From contig JAZNIW010000003.1 of NCBI GenBank assembly GCA_045577695.1, forward strand, positions 1 to 64,000: 64,000 nucleotides of DNA, given 5' to 3'. This stretch comes from UMGS1279 sp045577695 (GTDB lineage: Bacteria > Bacillota > Clostridia > Oscillospirales > Acutalibacteraceae). A program made the translations under genes and the position numbers. Below the pieces are notes generated by a model. The model saw only the letters and a program-made list of their open reading frames with translations, was not told the origin of the DNA and did no database searches. This document shows positions 26,561 to 34,628 of the stretch, piece after piece (position 1 is the first letter of the stretch; the number at the start of each line of letters is the position of its first letter).

Positions 26561-27367
26561 TTATTCGTTGACACTTACACGAGATAAAAAAGCTTTTGTT
26601 CGCTCGTTTTGCGGGTGGTCAATCACCGATTCAGGGGTTCCCTCTTCCACAATAACGCCATCCGCCATAAAAATAACGCGATCTGCTACCTCTCTGGCAA
26701 AGGCAATTTCGTGGGTGACTACAATCATAGTGGTATCGGTGTTTTTTAAGCCTTTGATGACCTTTAACACCTCACCCGTTAGTTCGGGGTCTAAGGCGCT
26801 GGTTGGCTCATCAAAACAAAGAATATCAGGATTCAATGCCAACGCGCGTGCAATGGCAACCCGTTGCTGCTGTCCACCCGACAACTGACACGGATAATAA
26901 GAAGAGCGTTCCAATAAGCCGACCTTTTCCAGCAATAAATCGGCCTTTTCGGATATTTTTACCTCAGCTGATTTTACATCGGTACAACCCAGATATTCAC
27001 CTTGCTTTTTAATTTTTTCTTTGGCCAACAATTCTTCAGCCAACATAATGTTCTTCTTAGCCGTATACTGCGGAAAAAGGTTGAAATTTTGAAACACCAA
27101 TCCAAAATGCAAACGATTTTGCCGTATAGCCTCATCTGAAAGAGTTTTGGAATCGGCAGCGTTGAAAAGCAACTTATCATCTACCGTGATACTACCGCCA
27201 TTGGGGGTTTCTAAAAAATTCAGGCAGCGAAGCAGGGTAGTCTTACCACTACCGGAAGAGCCAATAATGGCCAGCACTTCTCCCCTCTCCAGAGAAAAAT
27301 TAATGCCTTTTAACACTTCAACCTTTCCAAAGGATTTTTGAATGTTTTTTACCGTTAAAACCGACAC
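26561..27367 (-). CDS. Polar amino-acid ABC transporter, ATP-binding protein
   Basis: 268 residues. Walker A GSSGSGKTTLL, signature LSGGQQQRVAIARAL and Walker B ILCFDEPTSALD are complete. The order permease-ATPase-binding protein and the sequence type (GlnQ/HisP) place it with transporters for polar amino acids. It drives uptake through the adjoining permease. The stretch AKEKIKKQGEYLGCTDVK between the Q loop and the signature is about 20 residues longer than in most GlnQ proteins. It is last in its operon and followed by a strong terminator. Confidence 0.93.
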   Translation of the reverse strand: MSVLTVKNIQKSFGKVEVLKGINFSLERGEVLAIIGSSGSGKTTLLRCLNFLETPNGGSITVDDKLLFNAADSKTLSDEAIRQNRLHFGLVFQNFNLFPQYTAKKNIMLAEELLAKEKIKKQGEYLGCTDVKSAEVKISEKADLLLEKVGLLERSSYYPCQLSGGQQQRVAIARALALNPDILCFDEPTSALDPELTGEVLKVIKGLKNTDTTMIVVTHEIAFAREVADRVIFMADGVIVEEGTPESVIDHPQNERTKAFLSRVSVNE

Positions 27368-27382
27368 AAATTTCTCTCCTTC

Positions 27383-28075
27383 CTAGACCTTAAAATAGCT
27401 CAATTTCTTTTCAATATAGCCAAACAAAAGGGTTAGCAAACCACTAAACATTAGGTAGTATACACCGGTAAAGAACAAAGGCCAAATTTGTCCGGCAATG
27501 CCTTGCGAACCTTTTAAAAAAGCTTGACCGGCCCAAATAATTTCTTGTAGGGCAATAATGCGGGCCAAGGAAGTATCCTTTACAAGGGTGATAATTTCAT
27601 TACTCATTGGAGGAACAATGCGTTTTATCATCTGCAAAAGAGTAATTTTACAGAAAATCTGTCCTTTGGTCATTCCAAGAACCTGTCCGGCTTCTTGTTG
27701 CCCTACCGGTACCCCTTGAATGCCGCCGCGATAAATTTCTGAAAAATAGCAAGCATAATTCAAAATAAAGGCAACTGCTGACGCAACAAAGCGACCGGTT
27801 TCTCCACTACCCCAAATATTTGTATGAAAAACCAATCCCGGGAAATAATAGATAATAAGTAACTGAATCATCAGCGGAGAACCGCGAACCACCCAAACAA
27901 TCACCTTAACCAAGGCGCTGAGCGGTTTGAATTTTGAGCCCGAACCGAAGGAAATAACAAGCCCCAAAGGAATGGCACCAATAAGGGTTACCGCAAAAAG
28001 TTTTAAGGTTTGTAAAAAGCCTTCGTTCAAAGCAGCAAAAACAACGGGAAATTGCTCTAGCACTGTTTGTAACAT
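27383..28075 (-). CDS. Polar amino-acid ABC transporter, permease
   Basis: 230 residues of HisM/GlnP type with about five membrane helices. The cytoplasmic coupling loop (QQEAGQVLGMTKGQIFCKITL, EAA-like) that touches the ATPase is seen around residues 125-150. As only one permease is present it should act as a homodimer. It lies 15 bases before the ATPase gene and 95 bases after the binding-protein gene, with an RNA hairpin in that gap. Confidence 0.92.
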   Translation of the reverse strand: MLQTVLEQFPVVFAALNEGFLQTLKLFAVTLIGAIPLGLVISFGSGSKFKPLSALVKVIVWVVRGSPLMIQLLIIYYFPGLVFHTNIWGSGETGRFVASAVAFILNYACYFSEIYRGGIQGVPVGQQEAGQVLGMTKGQIFCKITLLQMIKRIVPPMSNEIITLVKDTSLARIIALQEIIWAGQAFLKGSQGIAGQIWPLFFTGVYYLMFSGLLTLLFGYIEKKLSYFKV

Positions 28076-28100
28076 AAAATTAAATCTTCCTCTTCACACA

Positions 28101-28143
28101 GACAAAGCAGAGTGTACCCGAAAGTACCCTCTGCAAATCTGTC
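28101..28143 (-). promoter_or_regulatory. Intercistronic RNA hairpin between binding protein and permease
   Basis: On the minus strand GACA and GCAGAGGGTAC pair with GTACACTCTGC and TGTC around a short TTTCGG loop. No U tract follows. Such hairpins after binding-protein genes commonly protect the upstream mRNA and lower permease expression; here this is an inference. Confidence 0.6.
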
Positions 28144-28170
28144 CATTTTAATGAAATTGTACTAAAAAAT

Positions 28171-28959
28171 TTAGGGAATCAAAGCGGCTTGCACACCGTA
28201 TTTTTGCGCAATGGTTTGCATTTTTCCGTTTTCTTTGCAGTCGGCAAAGAATTGATTTAACGCATCGGTCAAATTAGATTCTTTACGGAAACCAACACCA
28301 TATTCTTCCGAATTCAGCGAAGCGGTATAGGTCAATCCGGCATAGCCGGTTTTGGGGCCGACGGTAGCGGCGGCCATTAAAGAGTCAATGATGGCAGCAT
28401 CGCTGGTGCCGGCTGCTACTTCGGTCAAAGCGGTGGCTTGGTCTTTTACTTCGGTGTAATTGAATTTGTTGGCCACGGCCATATCTTTACCAGCCGAACC
28501 GGCTTCAACAGCAAACTTTAAAGCTTTACAATCGTCGGCCGTTTGATATTTGTCGGCCACATCTTTTTTCACAATAACAACCTGCGCGTTATTGCAATAC
28601 GGAACAGAGCAGCTCATTTTTTCTTTGACTTCATCGGTTAAAGTCATACCATTCCAAACACAGTCGATGGTTTTGCTATCCAATTCGAAGACTTTGTTAT
28701 CCCAATCGATTTCCACAAACTCAACGTCAACACCGATAGATTCAGCAAACAAAGTGGCCATTTCGGCGTCAAAACCTATCCAATTACCGTTTTCGTCTTG
28801 GTAATCCATTGGAGCAAAATCGGTAATACCAACAACAAGTTTTCCATTTTTACGGACATAATCCATATCGTCCTTGGCGGTAGTGCCACAACCGGCAAAA
28901 AGAGTTACCAGTAAGCCAATTGTCAGTGTCAGGGCTAACATTTTCATTATTGTTTTCAT
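28171..28959 (-). CDS. Polar amino-acid ABC transporter, substrate-binding lipoprotein
   Basis: 262 residues. A lipoprotein signal ends in TLFAGC with the lipidated cysteine at residue 24, so the protein is anchored on the outer face of the membrane. The SBP family 3 fold follows: GKLVVGITDFAPMDYQDENG, GFDAEMATLFAES and DCVWNGMTLTDE, matching binding proteins for glutamine, histidine, cystine or similar. The ligand cannot be chosen. GGAGG stands 7 bases before the ATG. First gene of the three-gene operon. Confidence 0.93.
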   Translation of the reverse strand: MKTIMKMLALTLTIGLLVTLFAGCGTTAKDDMDYVRKNGKLVVGITDFAPMDYQDENGNWIGFDAEMATLFAESIGVDVEFVEIDWDNKVFELDSKTIDCVWNGMTLTDEVKEKMSCSVPYCNNAQVVIVKKDVADKYQTADDCKALKFAVEAGSAGKDMAVANKFNYTEVKDQATALTEVAAGTSDAAIIDSLMAAATVGPKTGYAGLTYTASLNSEEYGVGFRKESNLTDALNQFFADCKENGKMQTIAQKYGVQAALIP

Positions 28960-29012
28960 TATTCTTCCTCCAAATTTTTCAGTAATTTAGCGATTTACTA
29001 CGATGAAGTGAC

Positions 29013-29044
29013 ATTATACTAACACACTGAATCAAATTTGTCAA
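29013..29044 (-). promoter_or_regulatory. Promoter of the amino-acid ABC operon
   Basis: Minus-strand consensus TTGACA (29039-29044). TATAAT at 29013-29018 would give a 20-base spacer; TAGTAT three bases closer gives 17. Either way a strong -35 and an AT-rich -10 lie about 60 bases before the gene. Confidence 0.6.
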
Positions 29045-29084
29045 CCCTTTTTTGAAATTTTTTATAATAAACATAATTTTTTGC

Positions 29085-29136
29085 AAAAAAAGAGAACCGC
29101 CTTTTTCCTACCATTAAAAGATAATAAAAGGCGGTT
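29085..29136 (-). terminator. Terminator of the glycosyltransferase gene
   Basis: AACCGCCTTTT / AAAAGGCGGTT stem with a 20-base loop (29095-29136), followed on the minus strand by CTCTTTTTTTGC. It lies about 35 bases after the stop codon. Confidence 0.8.
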
Positions 29137-29169
29137 TGACATTGATTAAAAATCGTTCTTCGTTTTTCT

Positions 29170-30333
29170 TTATCGTTTTCTTAAAATTTCTTCGTAGCGT
29201 GCATAGGCGCGATCCACCGATTCTTCCCAAGAAAAATACAGTTTTTCACCGGCCGTCTTGCCGAGTTTTTTAAAGGCATCGGCACGAACTAATTCAAGAA
29301 TGCGTTTAGCGCCACTTTCCGGCGTCTCATCCGTTAAGATACCGGAAACACCATCTTCCACACCCTCGGCCGGACAACTCCCTTTCACCAACCAAGAGGG
29401 GCAATCGCAAGCCGCCGCCTCCAAAACAACCAATCCGGAAGTATCATAAGTGGAGGGGAATAAAAACAAATCCGACACACTGAAAAAAGCGCGCACCTTT
29501 TCTCGATCATAAATTGTACCGGTGAAAACAGTTTGACTTTCCAAGCCAATGACTTTTGCATATTGTTCGATTGCCGGACGGTCCGGCCCATCCCCTACCA
29601 AAAAGGCCTGAAATTCCACACCGGCCTTTTTTAGTTCTTTTAAGGTATCTAATATCAACTTAACGTTTTTATGCCAAATCATCCGCCCAACAAATAAAAA
29701 AGTGTGGTTTTTAGGGTTAATATTATACATCCGCACCAATTCGTTTATAACGGATTGGTCTGCCTTTCCTTTTTTAAAATCGGTACCATTGGGCATAACC
29801 AAATAATCTCCGTGATAACCGAAGTTACGCAAACTTTTCCCCGCACCCTCGGAAACCACCCATACTTCGTCGGCCGAACGAATATTATTCAAAACAAAAT
29901 GATGGGCAATTTTTTTTAACCGTCGATTGTGTACGTACTTGTCCAAATCTATATCAAACTTAGTGTGATAGGTAAGAATAACCGGACGGCGATTTTTCTT
30001 TAAATAGGTATTGTTGATTTGTTTTGCCATCACCGACGAAGCAAAGGGACAATGCACGTGCAGAATATCCATTTCCCTCCGTTTGAGTTCTGCCAAAGAA
30101 ACGGGTGAAAACGGATTGCCGACGCGATAGGGCATTTTACCGCGAAAATTTAGCGAAGAATAACGAAACACCTCGTAAGGGTAGGTATCGATTACGTGGG
30201 GATACTCCGGTGTAATAACAATCGGAGTTCCATATTTACGATGAATAATATTCGCATAATTAAAGACGGCGTTGGCTACTCCATCAATGGTAGGTGGAAA
30301 GGAATCATTTAATAATCCAATTTTCAAGGTCAT
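29170..30333 (-). CDS. Glycosyltransferase family 4 (glycolipid-type)
   Basis: 387 residues with two Rossmann halves. The N-terminal half has NDSFPPTIDGVANAVFNYA and HVHCPFASSVMAKQ; the C-terminal half has FVGRMIWHKNVKLILD, FLVGDGPDRPAIEQ and the donor-binding region TYDTSGLVVLEAAA. The first acid of the EX7E pair is Asp here. Sequence type resembles 1,2-diacylglycerol glucosyltransferases that make membrane glycolipids and lipoteichoic acid anchors, so a peripheral membrane location is likely. Function by family resemblance only. It is monocistronic. Confidence 0.85.
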   Translation of the reverse strand: MTLKIGLLNDSFPPTIDGVANAVFNYANIIHRKYGTPIVITPEYPHVIDTYPYEVFRYSSLNFRGKMPYRVGNPFSPVSLAELKRREMDILHVHCPFASSVMAKQINNTYLKKNRRPVILTYHTKFDIDLDKYVHNRRLKKIAHHFVLNNIRSADEVWVVSEGAGKSLRNFGYHGDYLVMPNGTDFKKGKADQSVINELVRMYNINPKNHTFLFVGRMIWHKNVKLILDTLKELKKAGVEFQAFLVGDGPDRPAIEQYAKVIGLESQTVFTGTIYDREKVRAFFSVSDLFLFPSTYDTSGLVVLEAAACDCPSWLVKGSCPAEGVEDGVSGILTDETPESGAKRILELVRADAFKKLGKTAGEKLYFSWEESVDRAYARYEEILRKR

Positions 30334-30364
30334 TGTCTTTCTCCTTTGGGAAAATCATATTTAT

Positions 30365-30393
30365 ATGATATCACGAGAATCCACAATTTGCAA
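30365..30393 (-). promoter_or_regulatory. Promoter of the glycosyltransferase gene
   Basis: Minus-strand TTGCAA (30388-30393), 17 bases, TATCAT (30365-30370), about 32 bases before the ATG. Confidence 0.65.
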
Positions 30394-30438
30394 TCAATTT
30401 TTCGACGATTTTTTCTCCGAAAAATCTGTAAAAAAGGA

Positions 30439-30467
30439 TTGATTTTCACATAAGACGATGATATAAT
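30439..30467 (+). promoter_or_regulatory. Promoter of the oxaloacetate decarboxylase operon
   Basis: TTGATT (30439-30444), 17 bases, TATAAT (30462-30467). A second TATAAT follows 17 bases later without a good -35. The leader to the first gene is about 130 bases; I see no known riboswitch in it. Confidence 0.75.
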
Positions 30468-30606
30468 GGTTATAATTGGATTATAATGGCGTAAAAGGTG
30501 CTTTTTAACACAAATTTGGTCTATATCTTCTTTCTTGTGCCATACTTCTCGACCGATTAAAAAAGCATCATCCATAATCGTCTTTTATGGAGTGGAGGTG
30601 TAAAAA

Positions 30607-30894
30607 ATGAACAATAGCTTAGTTGTTATCATTGGAATAGGAACGGTATTTATCGGCTTAATTTCAATCGTTATTCTTTGCAAAATTGTCAGCTGGTGTT
30701 GTCAGATAAAAAGCAAAAATAGTGATGTGCCTTACGAATCGGAAACGGTAATTCCTGCCCCCGTTTCGGCTCCGACGAAAAAAGCTGAGATTCCGAATCG
30801 TCGTGAAGTGGTTGCCGCCATCGCCACTGCCATTGCGGAAGACCTCGGCACCGATGTTTCGGCTATTCGCATTTTATCAATTGAAGCCCTGTAA
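30607..30894 (+). CDS. Na+-pumping decarboxylase gamma subunit (OadG-like)
   Basis: 95 residues. One N-terminal membrane helix (LVVIIGIGTVFIGLISIVIL) is followed by a short cytoplasmic tail with a Pro/Ala section and a C-terminal helix. This is the layout of the small gamma subunits that hold the carboxyltransferase onto the membrane part of decarboxylase sodium pumps. Sequence conservation is weak in this family, so the call rests on size, topology and first position in the operon. GGAGGTG lies 8 bases before the ATG. Confidence 0.8.
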   Translation: MNNSLVVIIGIGTVFIGLISIVILCKIVSWCCQIKSKNSDVPYESETVIPAPVSAPTKKAEIPNRREVVAAIATAIAEDLGTDVSAIRILSIEAL

Positions 30895-30933
30895 ACAAAA
30901 AATTCTTAGTATATTTATAAGGAGAATACTCAA

Positions 30934-31314
30934 ATGAAAAACTATAAAGTAAATGTTAACGGAACCGAATATAAAGTTTCGATTGAACTCATCAGCGAAA
31001 CAGAGGCTGCCGCTCCTGTTGCCGCCGCTGCTCCCGCTGCTCCTACTGCTCCTGCTGCTCCTGCTGCTCCTGCTGCTCCCGCTACAGCTGCTCCCGCCGG
31101 CGGCGAAAAAATCAACGCTCCTATGCCGGGCAACATTCTTTCGGTTAACGTCAACGTTGGTGACACTGTAAAAAAAGGTGACGTTTTAATGATTTTAGAA
31201 GCTATGAAAATGGAAAATGAAATCTGCTCTCCGGTGGATGGCAAAGTGACCTTTATCGGCGTTTCAAAAGGTGCTATTGTTGAAACCGGTGCCTCCCTTT
31301 GTGTCATTGAATAA
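30934..31314 (+). CDS. Biotin carboxyl carrier protein of the decarboxylase
   Basis: 126 residues. Residues 1-30 bind the partner subunits, residues about 27-55 are an Ala/Pro linker that lets the arm swing, and residues 58-126 are a biotinyl domain with EAMKMEN, whose lysine carries biotin. It shuttles CO2 from the alpha subunit to the beta subunit. The linker is coded by near-identical GCTCCTGCT units (31030-31097), a stretch open to slippage. It stands 40 bases after the gamma gene and 32 before the beta gene. Confidence 0.95.
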   Translation: MKNYKVNVNGTEYKVSIELISETEAAAPVAAAAPAAPTAPAAPAAPAAPATAAPAGGEKINAPMPGNILSVNVNVGDTVKKGDVLMILEAMKMENEICSPVDGKVTFIGVSKGAIVETGASLCVIE

Positions 31315-31346
31315 GAGTAAATCCTTTATTTAGGAGATAAAGAAGA

Positions 31347-32543
31347 ATGGATAAAGTAATTGAGTTTTTAAAACAAAGCGGATTTTACGCCTTATTTGGC
31401 AATTTCGCCGAAAACTGGGGCTATTTAATTATGATAGGTGTTTCCCTGTTTTTGTTGTGGCTTGCCATTCATAAAAAGTTTGAACCCCTTTTGTTGGTGG
31501 GTATTGCTTTTGGTATGTTTTTAACCAACTTAACAGCTATGGTCCCCGGTTCACAAATGTATCACGCCGATTTATGGAGTCAGTTTATGAATCACAAAAT
31601 CGGCTACGGTGATATTTTAATTCAAGGCGGTTTGTTAGATTATTTGTACATCGGTGTTAAAACCTGCATCTATCCCTGTCTTATCTTTTTAGGCATTGGT
31701 GCAATGACCGACTTTGGCCCCTTAATTTCAAATCCTAAATCCCTTTTGCTTGGCGCTGCAGCCCAAGTTGGTATTTTTGTTACCTTTATTGCTTGTGTTT
31801 GGCTTGGATTCCCACAAGAAGCTGCCGCCTCTATTGGCATTATCGGTGGCGCCGACGGCCCGACTGCTATCTACACCACCTCCAAACTCTTCCCCGATTT
31901 GCTAGGCCCAATTGCGGTTGCCGCCTATTCCTATATGGCGTTGGTGCCGGTAATTCAACCCCCTATTATGAAGGCTCTTACCACAAAAAAAGAACGTGGC
32001 ATTGTGATGAAACAGCTTCGTAATGTTTCCAAAACCGAAAAAATCCTTTTCCCCGTTATTGTTACCTTGTTTGTTGCCTTGCTGGTCCCCTCGGCCACTC
32101 CGTTAGTTGGTTGCTTAATGCTTGGTAACCTATGGAAAGAATCGGGCGTTTGCGAGCGTTTGCGTTTGACAGCACAAAATGAACTGATGAATATTGTTAC
32201 CATTATGCTGGGCGTTTCGGTTGGCGCTACCGCTACCGCCAACACCTTCTTGAATCCCCAAACCCTCAAAATCTTAGCTATGGGTATTATTGCCTTTGGT
32301 CTTGGTACGGCCAGCGGTGTTTTACTTGCGAAATTTATGAACCTTTTCCTAAAAGAAAAAATCAATCCGTTGATTGGTTCGGCCGGCGTTTCGGCTGTAC
32401 CGATGGCCGCTCGTGTTTCGCAGATGGTTGGCCAACAGGAAAACCCCTCAAACTTTTTATTGATGCACGCGATGGGTCCCAATGTAGCCGGCGTTATCGG
32501 CTCAGCTATTGCCGCCGGCGCTTTGATTGCACTATTTGGATAA
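31347..32543 (+). CDS. oadB: Na+-transporting oxaloacetate decarboxylase beta subunit
   Basis: 398 residues and about nine to eleven membrane helices. The beta subunit decarboxylates carboxybiotin and moves Na+ out of the cell. GIIGGADGPTAIYTT holds the conserved aspartate of the sodium path, and NELMNIVTIMLGVSVGATA and MGPNVAGVIGSAIAAG are family signatures. AGGAGA is at the right distance. It is coded between the biotin carrier and alpha subunit genes. Confidence 0.95.
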   Translation: MDKVIEFLKQSGFYALFGNFAENWGYLIMIGVSLFLLWLAIHKKFEPLLLVGIAFGMFLTNLTAMVPGSQMYHADLWSQFMNHKIGYGDILIQGGLLDYLYIGVKTCIYPCLIFLGIGAMTDFGPLISNPKSLLLGAAAQVGIFVTFIACVWLGFPQEAAASIGIIGGADGPTAIYTTSKLFPDLLGPIAVAAYSYMALVPVIQPPIMKALTTKKERGIVMKQLRNVSKTEKILFPVIVTLFVALLVPSATPLVGCLMLGNLWKESGVCERLRLTAQNELMNIVTIMLGVSVGATATANTFLNPQTLKILAMGIIAFGLGTASGVLLAKFMNLFLKEKINPLIGSAGVSAVPMAARVSQMVGQQENPSNFLLMHAMGPNVAGVIGSAIAAGALIALFG

Positions 32544-32581
32544 ATCGATAGACTGTGGTTTGTAAGGAAAGGAATTTTATC

Positions 32582-33979
32582 ATGTCTAAATTACACATTA
32601 CCGATACCATTCTTCGTGACGCCCATCAATCTCAGGCCGCCACTCGAATGAAAGTGGAAGATATGCTTCCGGCCTGCTCTGTTTTGGATGAGATGGGTTA
32701 CTGGTCACTGGAATGTTGGGGCGGTGCCACCTTTGATAGCTGTATGCGTTTTCTTGAGGAAGACCCGTGGGAGCGTTTGCGTGCCCTTAAAAAAGCTATG
32801 CCGAACACCAAATTACAGATGTTGTTGCGCGGTCAAAATATTTTAGGCTATAAACATTATGCCGACGATGTAGTTGACGCTTTTGTAAAAAAAGCCATTG
32901 AAAACGGCATTGATATCATCCGAGTTTTTGATGCCCTGAATGACACCCGTAATATGGAACAAGCAATGAAGAGCATTAAAAAATACGGCGGTATTTGCGA
33001 AGCGGCTATCAGTTACACCATCAGCCCCGTACACAACGAAGAATATTTTATTCAACTGGCGAAAAAATTGCAGGATATGGGCGCCGATACCATCTGTATT
33101 AAGGATATGGCAAACTTGTTATTGCCGGTAGATGCCTACAATCTTGTAAAAAAATTAAAGGAAGTTATTACGGTTCCGATTCACCTGCATACTCACAACA
33201 CCACCGGCACCGGTGATATGACCAACTTGATGGCCGCTTGGGCCGGTGTTGATATTGTAGACTGTGCCCTCTCCCCCCTTGGAAATGGTACAGCGCAACC
33301 CGCTACCGAATCCTTGGTTGCTACTTTGAAAGGCACAGAGCGTGACACCGGCTTAGATTTGGAAAAACTCAGTGAAGCCGCCGTTCATTTCCGTTCAGTT
33401 GCCAACAAACTCAAGGAAGAAGGAAGTCTTGACCCCAAGGTTCTTAATGTGGATACCAACACCTTGTTGTATCAAGTACCGGGCGGTATGCTCTCCAACC
33501 TAATTTCGCAGTTAAAACAAGCCAATGCCGAAGATAAATACTATGACGTATTGGCTGAAATCCCACGCGTTCGTGAAGATTTCGGTTATCCGCCTTTGGT
33601 TACGCCAACCAGTCAAATCGTTGGATCACAGGCGGTGTTGAACGTACTTTCGGGCGAACGTTATAAGATGGTCACCAAAGAATCCAAAGGGTTGCTCCGT
33701 GGTGAATACGGACAGGTACCCGGCAAGGTGAACGAAGAAGTTCGCAAGAAAGCCATCGGTAATGACGAAGTCATTACCTGCCGTCCTGCAGATTTGCTGG
33801 AACCCGAAATGGAAAAATATCGCGAAGAATCCAAAGATTTGGCTCGTTGCGAAGAAGATGTACTCAGCTACGCCCTCTTCCCACAGGTAGCCGCCAAATT
33901 CTTGGCAGAACGCAACCAAAAATTAGATAACCCCGATGGAGAAGTAACCACTTTATTGGTACAAGATCTTTCGGAATGA
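32582..33979 (+). CDS. oadA: Oxaloacetate decarboxylase alpha subunit (carboxyltransferase)
   Basis: 465 residues from the ATG at 32582, chosen for its AAGGAAAGG site; the open frame runs nine codons further. A DRE-TIM barrel carries TDTILRDAHQSQAATRM, the catalytic-site lysine in TICIKDMANLLLP and metal-binding histidines in HLHTHNTTG. The PYC/OADA conserved domain follows (TPTSQIVGSQAVLNVL). No biotinyl domain is attached; the carrier is the separate protein two genes upstream. It transfers the carboxyl of oxaloacetate to biotin, leaving pyruvate. Pyruvate carboxylase subunit B is the close alternative, but the Na+ pump subunits decide it. Confidence 0.93.
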   Translation: MSKLHITDTILRDAHQSQAATRMKVEDMLPACSVLDEMGYWSLECWGGATFDSCMRFLEEDPWERLRALKKAMPNTKLQMLLRGQNILGYKHYADDVVDAFVKKAIENGIDIIRVFDALNDTRNMEQAMKSIKKYGGICEAAISYTISPVHNEEYFIQLAKKLQDMGADTICIKDMANLLLPVDAYNLVKKLKEVITVPIHLHTHNTTGTGDMTNLMAAWAGVDIVDCALSPLGNGTAQPATESLVATLKGTERDTGLDLEKLSEAAVHFRSVANKLKEEGSLDPKVLNVDTNTLLYQVPGGMLSNLISQLKQANAEDKYYDVLAEIPRVREDFGYPPLVTPTSQIVGSQAVLNVLSGERYKMVTKESKGLLRGEYGQVPGKVNEEVRKKAIGNDEVITCRPADLLEPEMEKYREESKDLARCEEDVLSYALFPQVAAKFLAERNQKLDNPDGEVTTLLVQDLSE

Positions 33980-33992
33980 TTGATTTGATTTG

Positions 33993-34026
33993 GACTATCA
34001 CTACCGTGTAGTGATAGTCTTTTTTG
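33993..34026 (+). terminator. Terminator of the oxaloacetate decarboxylase operon
   Basis: GACTATCACTAC / GTAGTGATAGTC stem with a 3-base loop and TTTTTTGTTT, 13 bases after the oadA stop. It cuts the packaging cassette downstream off from this operon. Confidence 0.92.
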
Positions 34027-34295
34027 TTTATTAAGGTAGGAAATGGATAATATATCTTTAGAAATTAGGTAAAGGAAATCCCCTATAAAGTTTATACAAG
34101 TCCGGTGAAACAGATAAAAACGCCCTCTCTTATTATAGAATAAAAGGAAACGACCAAACAATGTGAAAATAATAATTAAAAACAAACTTAACTTCTCTAA
34201 AAAAACAGAATATGCCTCATATGGCTTTTTCTATCTATTGTACAGGCGGAAACTGTTCATATATCCACAAATGGTGGGGGGAGATTTTTTTTGAA
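34027..34295. other. AT-rich gene-free stretch before the packaging cassette
   Basis: About 270 bases without a credible gene on either strand. It is clearly richer in A and T than its surroundings. A minus-strand open frame crosses it from oadA but has no ribosome site and is judged spurious. A GGTGGGGGGAG tract (34273-34283) precedes a T-run. No tRNA, attachment-site duplication or integrase trace is seen. Confidence 0.6.
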
Positions 34296-34333
34296 TTTTA
34301 CTATAATACACTCGAACGTTCAATATAGTAAAA
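34296..34333 (+). promoter_or_regulatory. Palindromic promoter/operator of the packaging cassette
   Basis: TTTTACTATA (34296-34305) and TATAGTAAAA (34324-34333) form a 10-bp inverted repeat around a 18-base centre that contains the self-complementary GAACGTTC (34314-34321). TATAAT at 34302-34307 lies in the left arm, but no good -35 precedes it. The start codon of the first cassette gene is 13 bases downstream. I infer a repressor-controlled promoter. Confidence 0.5.
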
Positions 34334-34346
34334 GGGAAGTGATATT

Positions 34347-34628
34347 ATGTCGGATGACGCGAAGGCGTCAAAAAGAAAAAGCAAGAAAGGTCGTTCGGTA
34401 AAAAGCAAAAAAAGCCGCACAAAAAACTTAATGTTGGCGGCCGATAGTGCTATTGAACGGCTGGAAGCCATCACGAGACCGGGCGGTGAGATTGAACAAA
34501 TGGATATCAAAGAATTGAAAAATTTGATTTCATCCATCCGCGACCTTGCCAGTGTAACCGGTGAATTAAAAGAAGAAAAAGAACGTGGCGGTGTGATTGT
34601 TTTGCCGGAGGTACCGCCGGATGAATAA
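34347..34628 (+). CDS. Small-terminase-like protein
   Basis: 93 residues. The first 30 are very rich in lysine, arginine and serine; then a helical section follows (LAADSAIERLEAI, LKNLISSIRDLASVTG) and an acidic-hydrophobic tail (GVIVLPEVPPDE). This resembles the oligomerising C-terminal part of phage small terminases, and the position directly before a large terminase, with an 8-base overlap, agrees. The usual N-terminal helix-turn-helix is not evident, so DNA recognition would have to rely on the basic tail. GGGAAGTGA stands before the ATG. Family not certain. Confidence 0.6.
   Translation: MSDDAKASKRKSKKGRSVKSKKSRTKNLMLAADSAIERLEAITRPGGEIEQMDIKELKNLISSIRDLASVTGELKEEKERGGVIVLPEVPPDE

Noticed and set aside
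30330..30575. Minus-strand frame upstream of the glycosyltransferase gene
   Set aside because: It overlaps both divergent promoters and has no family resemblance or ribosome site.
30942..31307. Minus-strand frame of 121 codons opposite the biotin carrier, Ala and Gly rich
   Set aside because: It is the mirror of the repetitive Ala-Pro linker codons and has no ribosome site; the plus-strand gene has clear biotin motifs.
33868..34185. Minus-strand frame running from the oadA end across the terminator
   Set aside because: It lies opposite a conserved coding end and through the terminator hairpin, with no ribosome site.
34310..34322. CGAACGTTCA as a LexA (SOS) box before the packaging cassette
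   Set aside because: The Firmicute box needs GAAC and GTTC separated by four bases; here they are directly joined.
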